Shown piece by piece: positions 1-6,198 of a stretch of DNA of 12,988 nt. The stretch comes from Candidatus Tenderia sp. (GTDB taxonomy: Bacteria > Pseudomonadota > Gammaproteobacteria > Tenderiales > Tenderiaceae). Made by a program: the position numbers and the translations under genes. The notes beneath the pieces were generated by a model. That model had not been told where the DNA came from. It worked only from the letters and a program-made list of their open reading frames with translations, and ran no database searches. The stretch is from contig JASBUE010000019.1 in NCBI GenBank assembly GCA_030148045.1, positions 1 through 12,988 on the forward strand, written 5' to 3'. Position 1 is the first letter of the stretch, and the number at the start of each line of letters is the position of its first letter.

Positions 1-240
1 GTGCTGCTGCGCCCCGATGACATCATCCCCGACACCGACAGCAAACTGACCGCCGAGGTGGTCAACAAGGCCTTCAAGGGCGCCACCATTCTCTATACCC
101 TGCTATTACCCAGCGGCAATCGACTACTCTCCCTGTTCCCCAGTCATGACGATTTCCCCATCGGCACCGGCGTCGGCATTCGCGTTAACGCCGATCACCT
201 GATCAGTTTTCAGAAGGAGGAACGGGTCGCTGGAAACTGA
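1..240 (+). CDS. ABC transporter ATP-binding protein, C-terminal fragment (TOBE domain)
   Basis: This is the last 79 codons of a gene that starts outside the window; the reading frame is open from base 1 and ends in TGA at 238-240. The fragment opens with LLRPDDI, the usual junction between the nucleotide-binding domain and the TOBE domain in ABC import ATPases of the PotA/FbpC/CysA type. It continues with a beta-rich stretch (KAFKGATILYTLLLPSG, then IGTGVGIRVNADHLISF) that fits a TOBE_2 regulatory domain, which in this family sits on the cytoplasmic side and tunes transport of iron, polyamine, sulfate or similar substrates. Walker A, signature and Walker B motifs would lie upstream and cannot be seen, so the substrate cannot be named. 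The GTG at base 1 is almost certainly an internal Val codon. An unrelated protein with a TOBE domain is the alternative. Confidence 0.75.
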   Translation: MLLRPDDIIPDTDSKLTAEVVNKAFKGATILYTLLLPSGNRLLSLFPSHDDFPIGTGVGIRVNADHLISFQKEERVAGN

Positions 241-308
241 TTGATTGCTTATGAGTAAGCGCTGTTGAAGGTGGCCCTACGAGAACTCACCGCCTACTGG
301 CGGCAAAC

Positions 309-705
309 CATGTTCGGCCCTTCAGGACGCGGTAACGCACCGACTATGGCCTCTGCTGAGTTCCGGCTCTCCATTCCCACCCCTCGCGAGGTGAGTAGCA
401 CAGAGGCAGAGAACCAGACTTCCCGGGGTAAGACGCGTGACCTTCACACTTATGCCCGCCGCATGTACGTCCACACCTTCGGTGCAAGTATCGGGCTTTG
501 ACGATAATAGCCGCCTTACCCGGGGTGACCGCCTCATGCGATTCCTGTTCGTCGGGCCAGTGTTTTGCCTGCAGCTTCCTTCACATTCCACCTCGCGATG
601 GACACCCTTGCCGGGCCCACAGGGGACTTGCCCCAAGTCATCCGGCCGCCACCACGCGTATCGGAACAGCGCCCGTCAAGGCGCTACGCGCCATGCCTGG
701 CGCAC
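309..705 (-). mobile_element. Group II intron 5' remnant (bacterial class C-like), no maturase left
   Basis: Read on the minus strand, the segment starts at 705 with GTGCGCC, matching the GUGYG consensus of group II intron 5' ends. It then carries the conserved domain I landmarks of bacterial group II introns: GGTGGAATGTGAAGGAAG and GGCAAAACACTGG around 596-555, CGAACAGGAATCGCATGAGG around 553-532, and the pre-ORF block TCTGCCTCTGTGCTACTCAC through CAGCAGAGGCCATAGT and GAAGGGCCGAACATG (about 409-309). No reverse transcriptase/maturase ORF and no domain V or VI follow before the ABC transporter gene that ends at base 240, so the 3' part is gone and the element cannot be active on its own. Insertion a few bases after the U-tract of a terminator hairpin is the known target preference of class C introns. 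Intron identity is clear from the motifs; the class is inferred from the insertion site; the 3' limit is approximate. Confidence 0.8.
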
Positions 706-708
706 CAC

Positions 709-734
709 AAAAAAAGGGCCGCACAATGCGGCCC
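709..734 (-). terminator. Rho-independent terminator, target of the intron insertion
   Basis: A perfect 8-bp stem (GGGCCGCA at 716-723 with TGCGGCCC at 727-734) closes a 3-base loop. On the minus strand it is followed by seven T residues (715-709). No T-run follows on the plus strand, so it terminates minus-strand transcription, probably that of the small ORFs at 813-1026. The group II intron 5' end lies three bases past the T-run. Confidence 0.8.
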
Positions 735-812
735 TCAAAAACAGCCCGGCACTACTTTGGCCGAACTTCAATTCAACGTTTATAAGGTTAAAAAATATGT
801 CAAACCACTCAC

Positions 813-914
813 CTAAAACAACATTATTGCCAAGATCCAACAAACAATAATGATGGCGGTTGAACCCAGGACGATGATGGGGTCATCAGATGCAGCGTTA
901 CGGGCCCCTGCCAT
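813..914 (-). CDS. Possible 33-residue single-pass membrane peptide
   Basis: A short minus-strand ORF with ATG at 914 and TAG at 813-815. A strong ribosome-binding site, AGGAGG, sits seven bases upstream of the ATG. The product has a short polar N-terminus (MAGARNAASDDP) followed by about 21 hydrophobic residues (IIVLGSTAIIIVCWILAIMLF), which would form one transmembrane helix with the C-terminus at the membrane face. The start lies inside the end of the ORF at 898-1026, suggesting translational coupling, and the terminator at 709-734 is the next signal downstream. I do not recognise the family; single-helix accessory subunits of membrane complexes have this shape. It is the only proposed gene here that ends in TAG; reading through would add ten codons before TAA at 780-782. 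It could be chance, but the RBS, coupling, hydrophobicity and terminator agree. Confidence 0.45.
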   Translation of the reverse strand: MAGARNAASDDPIIVLGSTAIIIVCWILAIMLF

Positions 915-1026
915 TGTTTCCTCCTGATTCAAGTCGTTCGTTGTAAAAACGTACTTCCACGCCGGCTGCAAACATCGTTGCACCGCCGATTACCATAGTT
1001 AAGAAGTGGAATAATGCAAGGAACAA
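898..1026 (-). CDS. Possible small membrane protein or 3' remnant of a larger one
   Basis: A minus-strand frame opening after TAA at 1036-1038 and ending in TAA at 898-900. It encodes a hydrophobic stretch (FLALFHFLTMVIGGATMFAAG) followed by a charged tail (VEVRFYNERLESGG), which looks like the last transmembrane helix and cytoplasmic tail of an integral membrane protein. Its last codons contain the AGGAGG and the ATG of the downstream 33-residue peptide, so the two ORFs overlap by 17 bases. TTG at 1026 or ATG at 996 are the only visible starts and neither has a convincing ribosome-binding site. Upstream of 1036 I see no continuation in this frame, so it may be the surviving 3' end of a truncated gene. 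I do not recognise the family. A competing 31-codon plus-strand ORF (1014-1109) lacks support. Confidence 0.35.
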   Translation of the reverse strand: MFLALFHFLTMVIGGATMFAAGVEVRFYNERLESGGNNGRGP

Positions 1027-1163
1027 ATGCTGATATTAACGACAGTGGTAATCGCTTTGTCTTCTTACGTGCCGGCAAATGGGTTAACAGACCTGCGGCC
1101 TCACGGTGAGATGGGGCGATGGAACCACATGATTCAACTCAGGAATACTGGCCTTCACCCGCC

Positions 1164-1265
1164 CCCCCTCCTTCATTTTCGCTCGCTGCACTGGCGCGCC
1201 GAACTATCGATAGTTATTTGTGGCATGTTCGAACCGTGCCTTTCGGCTACCAAAGAAGGAGGGGG
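1164..1265. repeat. Spaced inverted repeat with a central palindrome in non-coding DNA
   Basis: The 11-base arms CCCCCTCCTTC (1164-1174) and GAAGGAGGGGG (1255-1265) are perfect inverse complements, 80 bases apart. Between them lies a perfect 14-base palindrome, AACTATCGATAGTT (1202-1215). No ORF spans the element. It could be a small non-autonomous element, a protein-binding site or chance; no flanking target duplication is evident. The rest of 1039-1343 shows nothing else that I can name. Confidence 0.4.
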
Positions 1266-1343
1266 AGGTAACCCAAGGCCGGATGTATGCTGAATAGCCA
1301 CCCAGAAAATCTCAATGCCATCGACGCCCCGGGCCTGAAGCAT

Positions 1344-2285
1344 TTAGACGGACTCGAGTAACTGTCTGATTTCCGGCAGCATCTTCTCTACCGCTTGCTC
1401 CCCTTCCTTGATCACTTCACGGCCGCGATGAAATTCCAGCAAACCGATCTGGTTGACATCGGGGTTGATCAGAATATCCGGTGGATCGGCGGCGATGCGA
1501 AAGCGGGTGATGCGGTCCTGGGTGATGTTGATGGAACCGGCGATGGAGTCGAACAGGTTCGGCGTGTCGTCACGGCTGTTTTTGTGATTAACGAAGAGGT
1601 TATAGGAATATTCCCGCACGGTGCGGGTAATGGTGTCCATCCAATCTTCGTCTTCGTGCCCCTCGGGAGCCTGGAGCTCGGCTTTCTCGCTCTTGGGCGC
1701 CATGCGCTTGAAGTGTTTCCCGGCAATGTCGCCGTTCAGATTAACGGCGATCACCAGGTCCGCCCCCAAGGAGCGGCAGGGGGAGATGGGCACCGGGTTG
1801 ACCAGCCCGCCGTCCACCAACCAGCGGTTCTTGTGGCGAATGGCCGGGAACAACCCGGGCAGGGAGATGGACGCCCACACCGCCTCGATCAGGGCGCCCT
1901 TGGAAAACCACACCTCGGTGCCAGTGCCCAGGTCGGTGGAGACTGCCGCGAAGGACTTGTCCAGGGCCTCGATCTGGGTCTCGTCCTGACAGACATATTG
2001 GTTAAGAAACTTGTGGAACTTCTCCTTGTTGACGAAGCCGTTGAAGCTGGAAGATATCTCGAAGAAGCGGGCTACATCGAGGCGATTAAGCGAGCCCACC
2101 CACTGCTCCAGCTTGTCCAGCTGTGCGGTGACATAGGCCGCCCCGACCAGGGCGCCGATGGAGCAACCGGTGATCACATCCGGCTCAATGCCGTGCCTGG
2201 TCAGGGCATGGATCACGCCGATGTGCGCCCAGCCGCGCGCGGAGCCACTGCCCAGCGCCAGCCCAATACGCGGTTTCGTCTCCAC
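1344..2285 (-). CDS. Patatin-like phospholipase family protein (RssA-like)
   Basis: A predicted serine acyl hydrolase of the bacterial patatin family, which cleaves acyl esters of membrane lipids at the cytoplasmic side. With the GTG at 2285 as start the protein has 313 residues. The oxyanion-hole motif GSGSARG is at residues 12-18, the nucleophile elbow GCSIG at 40-44 (Ser42), and the catalytic Asp of the Ser-Asp dyad in DGGLVNPVP at 158, so all catalytic parts are present. The C-terminal third after about residue 190 is charged and not diagnostic. The GTG start is preferred because GGGAG lies about nine bases upstream and homologues begin just before the first glycine-rich motif; an in-frame ATG at 2381 would add 32 residues that do not look conserved. 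It is divergent from the DUF482 gene across about 230 bases. The physiological substrate is unknown. Confidence 0.88.
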   Translation of the reverse strand: METKPRIGLALGSGSARGWAHIGVIHALTRHGIEPDVITGCSIGALVGAAYVTAQLDKLEQWVGSLNRLDVARFFEISSSFNGFVNKEKFHKFLNQYVCQDETQIEALDKSFAAVSTDLGTGTEVWFSKGALIEAVWASISLPGLFPAIRHKNRWLVDGGLVNPVPISPCRSLGADLVIAVNLNGDIAGKHFKRMAPKSEKAELQAPEGHEDEDWMDTITRTVREYSYNLFVNHKNSRDDTPNLFDSIAGSINITQDRITRFRIAADPPDILINPDVNQIGLLEFHRGREVIKEGEQAVEKMLPEIRQLLESV

Positions 2286-2515
2286 GGAACTATTCTCCCA
2301 AAATAACACGGAATCACATTGCGACGGCGATACGATGCCCGCATCCGACCCGCGCCGCACCCTCTGTGCATCATGACGCAATCCCTCAACGCTTTACAAG
2401 CAAGACAATGAGAGCTGCGCTATGGGTATAGTCTCAACCATCTAAATATTTGTGGTTATCCCCCCTGCCCGTTATGCACTAAGATAGCCGGGTGGATTCT
2501 GTATTCTGCAACGCC

Positions 2516-3655
2516 ATGCATGTCACGCACACTGACAGCCTCGAGACGGTCGACCGAGTGCAATGGAATCGGCTCGTGGCCGGCAACAATCCCTTCCTGA
2601 AGCATGAGTTTCTCGCCGCCCTCGAGCGGCATCACTGCGTCGGCGGGGAAAGCGGCTGGCAGCCCCGGCACATCCTCATCTTTGGCCAGGACGGATTACT
2701 GATCGGTGCCATGCCCCTCTATCTCAAATATCACTCCCACGGTGAATTCGTCTTCGACTGGTCCTGGGCCCAGGCCCACCAGCGCAACCGCCTGGCCTAT
2801 TATCCCAAATTGGTCTCGGCCATCCCCTATACCCCCATGACCGGCCAGCGGCTGCTGGTCGCCCCAGAGGCCAACCAGGAGGCCGTCGCCCAACGGCTGG
2901 TCGCAGCGGCCATCGAACTGGCCGAGCAATTCGACTACTCTTCCGTGCACTGGCTTTTTCCCACCGAGGCACAAACAGCGTTTTTTCGCCAACAGGGGCT
3001 GACCATCCGCCAGGGCTACCAGTATCACTGGCATAATCGGCGCTATGAAAGCTTTGATCATTACCTGAGCCATTTCAGTTCCCGTAAACGCAAAAACGTT
3101 TTAAAGGAAAGGCAGCAGGTACAGACGGCCGGTGTCACCTTGCGCCGCCTGCACGGAGACGACATCGCGGCAAACGACTGGGCACTGTTCCATAAATTCT
3201 ATCGCGGGATCTACAATCGCAAGTGGGGGTTTCCCAGTTTCAGTCTCGGTTTTTTCAAAGAGATTGGCGGGGCTCTGCCGGATCAGGTGGTACTGGTGCT
3301 GGCCTACCGGGGCGATGAGTGTATCGCCGCCGCCCTCAACCTACGCGGAGATGACACCCTCTACGGCCGCCACTGGGGTTGCAGCGAACAATTGCCCGGC
3401 CTCCACTTCGAGGCCTGCTATTACCAGGGGTTGGAGTACTGCATCGAACACGGCTTAGCGCGCTTCGAGCCGGGCGCCCAGGGAGAGCACAAAATCGCGC
3501 GCGGCTTTCTGCCCGCCCGCACCTGGTCGGCACACTGGATTGCCGATCCGCTTTTCCGCGACGCCATCGAGCGTTACACCACCGCCGAAGCCATGGAGAT
3601 GGAGAAGCTGATGCAGCGGCTGGAAGGGCATTCACCGTTTCGCAAGCCCGGCTGA
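2516..3655 (+). CDS. GNAT-like acyltransferase, DUF482 / COG3146 family
   Basis: A protein of 379 residues from the DUF482 family, whose members have a double GNAT fold related to the FemAB/peptidoglycan-bridge aminoacyltransferases. It is usually annotated as an N-acetyltransferase or 'peptidogalycan biosynthesis protein', without an established substrate. Family signatures visible here are NPFLKHEFLAALE near the N-terminus, the YYPKLVSAIPYTP block, FSSRKRKNVLKER in the middle, FYRGIYNRKWGFPSFS, the GRHWGCSE segment with LHFEACYYQG, and the FEPGAQGEHKIARGFLP motif near the C-terminus. All major blocks are present and length is normal. ATG at 2516 is chosen because homologues begin close to this point; GTG at 2492 would add eight residues, and neither start has a clear ribosome-binding site. 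It faces ppnN convergently. The function label is family-level only. Confidence 0.88.
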   Translation: MHVTHTDSLETVDRVQWNRLVAGNNPFLKHEFLAALERHHCVGGESGWQPRHILIFGQDGLLIGAMPLYLKYHSHGEFVFDWSWAQAHQRNRLAYYPKLVSAIPYTPMTGQRLLVAPEANQEAVAQRLVAAAIELAEQFDYSSVHWLFPTEAQTAFFRQQGLTIRQGYQYHWHNRRYESFDHYLSHFSSRKRKNVLKERQQVQTAGVTLRRLHGDDIAANDWALFHKFYRGIYNRKWGFPSFSLGFFKEIGGALPDQVVLVLAYRGDECIAAALNLRGDDTLYGRHWGCSEQLPGLHFEACYYQGLEYCIEHGLARFEPGAQGEHKIARGFLPARTWSAHWIADPLFRDAIERYTTAEAMEMEKLMQRLEGHSPFRKPG

Positions 3656-3794
3656 GGGAGGGCATGCCCCGCTTTCGACATCCCGTCATTGAAATGCCTG
3701 ATGCGCTCCGGAGCGCGCCGTCGGTGACGGTTTCGACAACCGTTTGCGCCGCTGGATTGACAGTATCAGCCTGAAAGAGGTTGAGCCATCCCCG

Positions 3795-5165
3795 TTATTT
3801 GATCACCCGATAACAGGGCGTATATTTCCTGCCCGGCAGTTTCATGCGGTGTTGTTGCACGAAACTCGTCAGCAGGCTGTCCAGTGGCTCCATAATACTG
3901 TGATCGCCGCAGATTTCGAACAGCCCTTTTTCCTCAATGGCGCGAATGCCTTCGTCCTTGACATTACCCGCCACTACACCGGAAAAGGCGCGGCGCAGAT
4001 TGGCGGCCAACAGGTGGGCGTCCTGGTCCTTGTGCAGCGCCAGCGACGCCATATTTTCGTGGGTCGGGTCGAAGGGTTTCTGGAACGCCTCGTCGATGGT
4101 CAGCAACCAGTTGAAATAGTAGGCATCGCTCTTTTCACGGCGGAAGCTACGCACACCCTGAATGCCCGCCTGGATTTCGCGCGCCACCAGCACGGGATCA
4201 TCAATGATGATCTTGTAAAGCGCCTGCGCCTGACGGCCGAGGGTCTCACCGATAAAGGCATCGATGCCCTTGAAATACTCTGCGGCATGGGCCGGGCCGG
4301 TGAAGATTAATGGAAAGGGGATATCTTTGTTGTCCGGGTGCAACAATATGCCGAGGAGGTAAAGAATCTCCTCGGCCGTTCCCGCACCTCCCGGAAACAC
4401 CACCACGCCATGGGCGGTGCGCACGAATGCCTCCAGGCGTTTTTCGATGTACGGCATGATGACCAGTTCGTTAACGATGGGATTGGGCGATTCGGCGGCG
4501 ATAATGCCCGGCTCTGAAATACCGAGATAGCGGCCAGTGTTGATGCGCTGCTTGGCATGGCCGATGGTGGCCCCTTTCATCGGCCCCTTCATGGACCCTG
4601 GTCCGCAGCCGGTGCAGATGTTCAATCCGCGCAGGCCCATCTCATGGCCGACCTCCTTGGTGTATTCATACTCGCCGCGTTCGATGGAATGGCCGCCCCA
4701 GCAGACCACCATGTTGGTATTAAGGTTGGGCTGCAATACACCGGCGTTGCGCAGGATATGGAACACGGCGTTGGTGATGCCTTCGCTGTCGTTGAGGTCG
4801 AAACGCCCGGTACCGTGAATCTCATCGTTGACGTAAACCACGTCGCGCAACACGGCAAACAGGTGTTCGCTGATACCCTTGACCATCCTGCCGTCGACAA
4901 AGGCGGTGGCCGGTGCGTTCTTGACTTCGAGCTTAATGCCGCGTTCCTGCTGCACCACCCGGATGTCGAAGTCGCGGTAGCGTTCCAACAGTTCGCGGCC
5001 GTCATCCAGATGGCCGCCGCAATTCAATACCGCCAGCGAACAGTTGCGAAAGATGTGATACAGGCCGCCCTGGCTAGTATCGCGCAGCTTAGCGACCTCC
5101 AGCTGAGACAGCACATCCAGGTGACCCTCGGGGGTGATACGTGCGTCAATCACTTCGTACTTCAT
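3795..5165 (-). CDS. ppnN: Pyrimidine/purine nucleotide 5'-monophosphate nucleosidase PpnN (YgdH), LOG family
   Basis: A cytoplasmic enzyme that hydrolyses nucleoside 5'-monophosphates to the free base and ribose 5-phosphate in nucleotide salvage; the E. coli enzyme is controlled by (p)ppGpp. The 456-residue length is close to E. coli YgdH (454), and the two match along the whole length from the N-terminal ITPEGHLDVLSQLEV to the C-terminal QHRMKLPGRKYTPCY. The LOG/lysine-decarboxylase-like nucleotide-binding core includes NMVVCWGGHSIE (about 151-162), NICTGCGPGSMKGPMKGA (about 182-199) and the catalytic PGGAGTAEE motif at 258-266. ATG at 5165 has GGGAG about seven bases upstream; an upstream in-frame start at 5186 would add seven residues and lacks support. 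It appears monocistronic, with cysH upstream on the same strand but separated by a terminator. Confidence 0.96.
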   Translation of the reverse strand: MKYEVIDARITPEGHLDVLSQLEVAKLRDTSQGGLYHIFRNCSLAVLNCGGHLDDGRELLERYRDFDIRVVQQERGIKLEVKNAPATAFVDGRMVKGISEHLFAVLRDVVYVNDEIHGTGRFDLNDSEGITNAVFHILRNAGVLQPNLNTNMVVCWGGHSIERGEYEYTKEVGHEMGLRGLNICTGCGPGSMKGPMKGATIGHAKQRINTGRYLGISEPGIIAAESPNPIVNELVIMPYIEKRLEAFVRTAHGVVVFPGGAGTAEEILYLLGILLHPDNKDIPFPLIFTGPAHAAEYFKGIDAFIGETLGRQAQALYKIIIDDPVLVAREIQAGIQGVRSFRREKSDAYYFNWLLTIDEAFQKPFDPTHENMASLALHKDQDAHLLAANLRRAFSGVVAGNVKDEGIRAIEEKGLFEICGDHSIMEPLDSLLTSFVQQHRMKLPGRKYTPCYRVIK

Positions 5166-5270
5166 GCGTGCTCCCTCTGCCTCCACCCGCTTTTCCTTCT
5201 TTTTCGGGTCATAACTTCATATCGTCATACTGATTGGAAAAGCTTAATCCTGACCGCCCTATCGCCAATC

Positions 5271-5306
5271 AAAACAAAGCCCCCTGGATCGTGACCCAGG
5301 GGGCTT
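5271..5306 (-). terminator. Rho-independent terminator of cysH
   Basis: A perfect 11-bp stem (AAGCCCCCTGG at 5277-5287 with CCAGGGGGCTT at 5296-5306) has an 8-base loop. On the minus strand the stem is followed by TGTTTT (5276-5271). It lies 25 bases after the cysH stop codon and separates cysH from ppnN transcription. Confidence 0.85.
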
Positions 5307-5331
5307 GGAATGAAGGCTTACGGCTTAAAGA

Positions 5332-6027
5332 TTAAAGATGCAAGCCACACTCGGACTTGGAGGAATCGACCCAGCGGCCGCAACGGTCATCCCCGGGGCG
5401 GGTGCAGTGGGTGCAACCCACCGAGGAGTAGCCCCTGGCCACCAGCGGATGAAACGGCAGTTTGTGATTGCGAATGTAGGCGTCACGCTGCTCCTTGGTG
5501 ACGTCCAGCAAGGGGTAAAATTTAATAATGCCGCCGCGATATTCGAAGATATCGAGACCGGCACGGTGCTCGGTCTGCCAGCGCATCAGGCCGGAAACCC
5601 AGACACTGTGGTTCTTTTTGACCTCTTCCAGCGGCTCGACCTTGTTGATGGAGCAGCAGAAATCGGGGTCGGTCTTCCAGGTCTGGTCCTTGAGGGTATA
5701 CTCGTGCTTCCAGGCCTCCGGATGCACATCCACCACCTTGAGGTGATATAACTCGGTGAGTTTGCGCTTGTATTCCAGGGTCTCGGGGAAGTGATAACCG
5801 GTATCGATGAAATGGATCACCTGCTCCGGCGCCGTGGTGGCAAACAGATGCAGCAGGAAGGCCGAGTTGGTGGCAAAGGAAGAGGTCAGCATCACCTCAT
5901 CGGCGTCGAAATCACGATACAGCTGCCTGACCCGCTCTTCCGGCGTGAGGGGATGGTAGCGGCTGTTGAGCTCGCGCAGCTGTTCCTCAAGTGATTGGTG
6001 TGACGTCTGGACTGCGGATGTTGTCAT
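5332..6027 (-). CDS. cysH: Assimilatory phosphoadenylyl/adenylyl-sulfate reductase (CysH), iron-sulfur type
   Basis: A cytoplasmic enzyme that reduces activated sulfate (APS or PAPS) to sulfite with thioredoxin, in assimilatory sulfur metabolism. The 231-residue product has the adenylyl-binding TSSFATNSAFLLHL region at about 48-61, the FIDTGYHFPETLEY block at about 73-86, the Cys pair CC at 124-125 followed by KVEPL, a second pair CTHC at 205-208, and the C-terminal ECGLHL with the catalytic Cys227. The CC plus CxxC set ligates a [4Fe-4S] cluster and is typical of APS-using reductases; the cluster-free E. coli PAPS enzyme lacks both pairs, so APS is the likely substrate. ATG at 6027 is preferred; a GTG at 6042 would add five residues. 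No other cys gene is in the window, and a terminator follows at 5271-5306. The next gene across the AT-rich spacer is divergent. Confidence 0.94.
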   Translation of the reverse strand: MTTSAVQTSHQSLEEQLRELNSRYHPLTPEERVRQLYRDFDADEVMLTSSFATNSAFLLHLFATTAPEQVIHFIDTGYHFPETLEYKRKLTELYHLKVVDVHPEAWKHEYTLKDQTWKTDPDFCCSINKVEPLEEVKKNHSVWVSGLMRWQTEHRAGLDIFEYRGGIIKFYPLLDVTKEQRDAYIRNHKLPFHPLVARGYSSVGCTHCTRPGDDRCGRWVDSSKSECGLHL

Positions 6028-6198
6028 AGCAAATGGTTCCACTTATGCATAAGATATCTAGCGTAATGAGAGGGATCACCTCCCAAATTTGATATAAGAT
6101 TACACTATATAGCTTTCGATATTATATATTTATTTTAAATATAATATAGTTGGTCGCTATAACCATTAAGAACATCGCGACATTAGATTAGGTTTTCA
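6028..6198. promoter_or_regulatory. AT-rich divergent control region between cysH and the Na/Pi transporter gene
   Basis: This 171-base spacer is far richer in A and T than the flanking genes, most strikingly around 6090-6150. That core holds an imperfect palindrome of the form ATATTATATATTTA/TAAATATAATAT (about 6119-6148), which offers several -10-like hexamers on both strands. A GGGATCACCTCCC stem-loop candidate lies in the cysH leader (about 6072-6084). It must hold both divergent promoters, but no single -35/-10 pair or operator can be assigned with confidence. Control of cysH by a CysB-type LysR regulator would be expected from knowledge of the pathway; I could not confirm a site. Confidence 0.5.

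Noticed and set aside
437..850. Plus-strand ORF of 137 codons and the overlapping ORFs at 265-501, 498-785 and 322-636
   Set aside because: They lie over the group II intron remnant and terminator; the open frames are by-products of GC-rich structured RNA sequence and show no protein family features.
1014..1109. Plus-strand 31-codon ORF starting MQGTNADIND
   Set aside because: No convincing ribosome-binding site, no recognised family, and it overlaps the better supported minus-strand small ORF.
1395..2306. Plus-strand 303-codon ORF
   Set aside because: It is the antisense of the patatin-like phospholipase, whose catalytic motifs clearly define the minus strand as coding.
3703..3716. GCGCTCCGGAGCGC palindrome between the convergent DUF482 and ppnN genes
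   Set aside because: A compact hairpin without a T-run on either strand, so not an intrinsic terminator by sequence; too short to call anything else.
4557..5294. Plus-strand 245-codon ORF opposite ppnN
   Set aside because: Antisense shadow of a very well conserved nucleosidase gene; it also runs through the cysH terminator.
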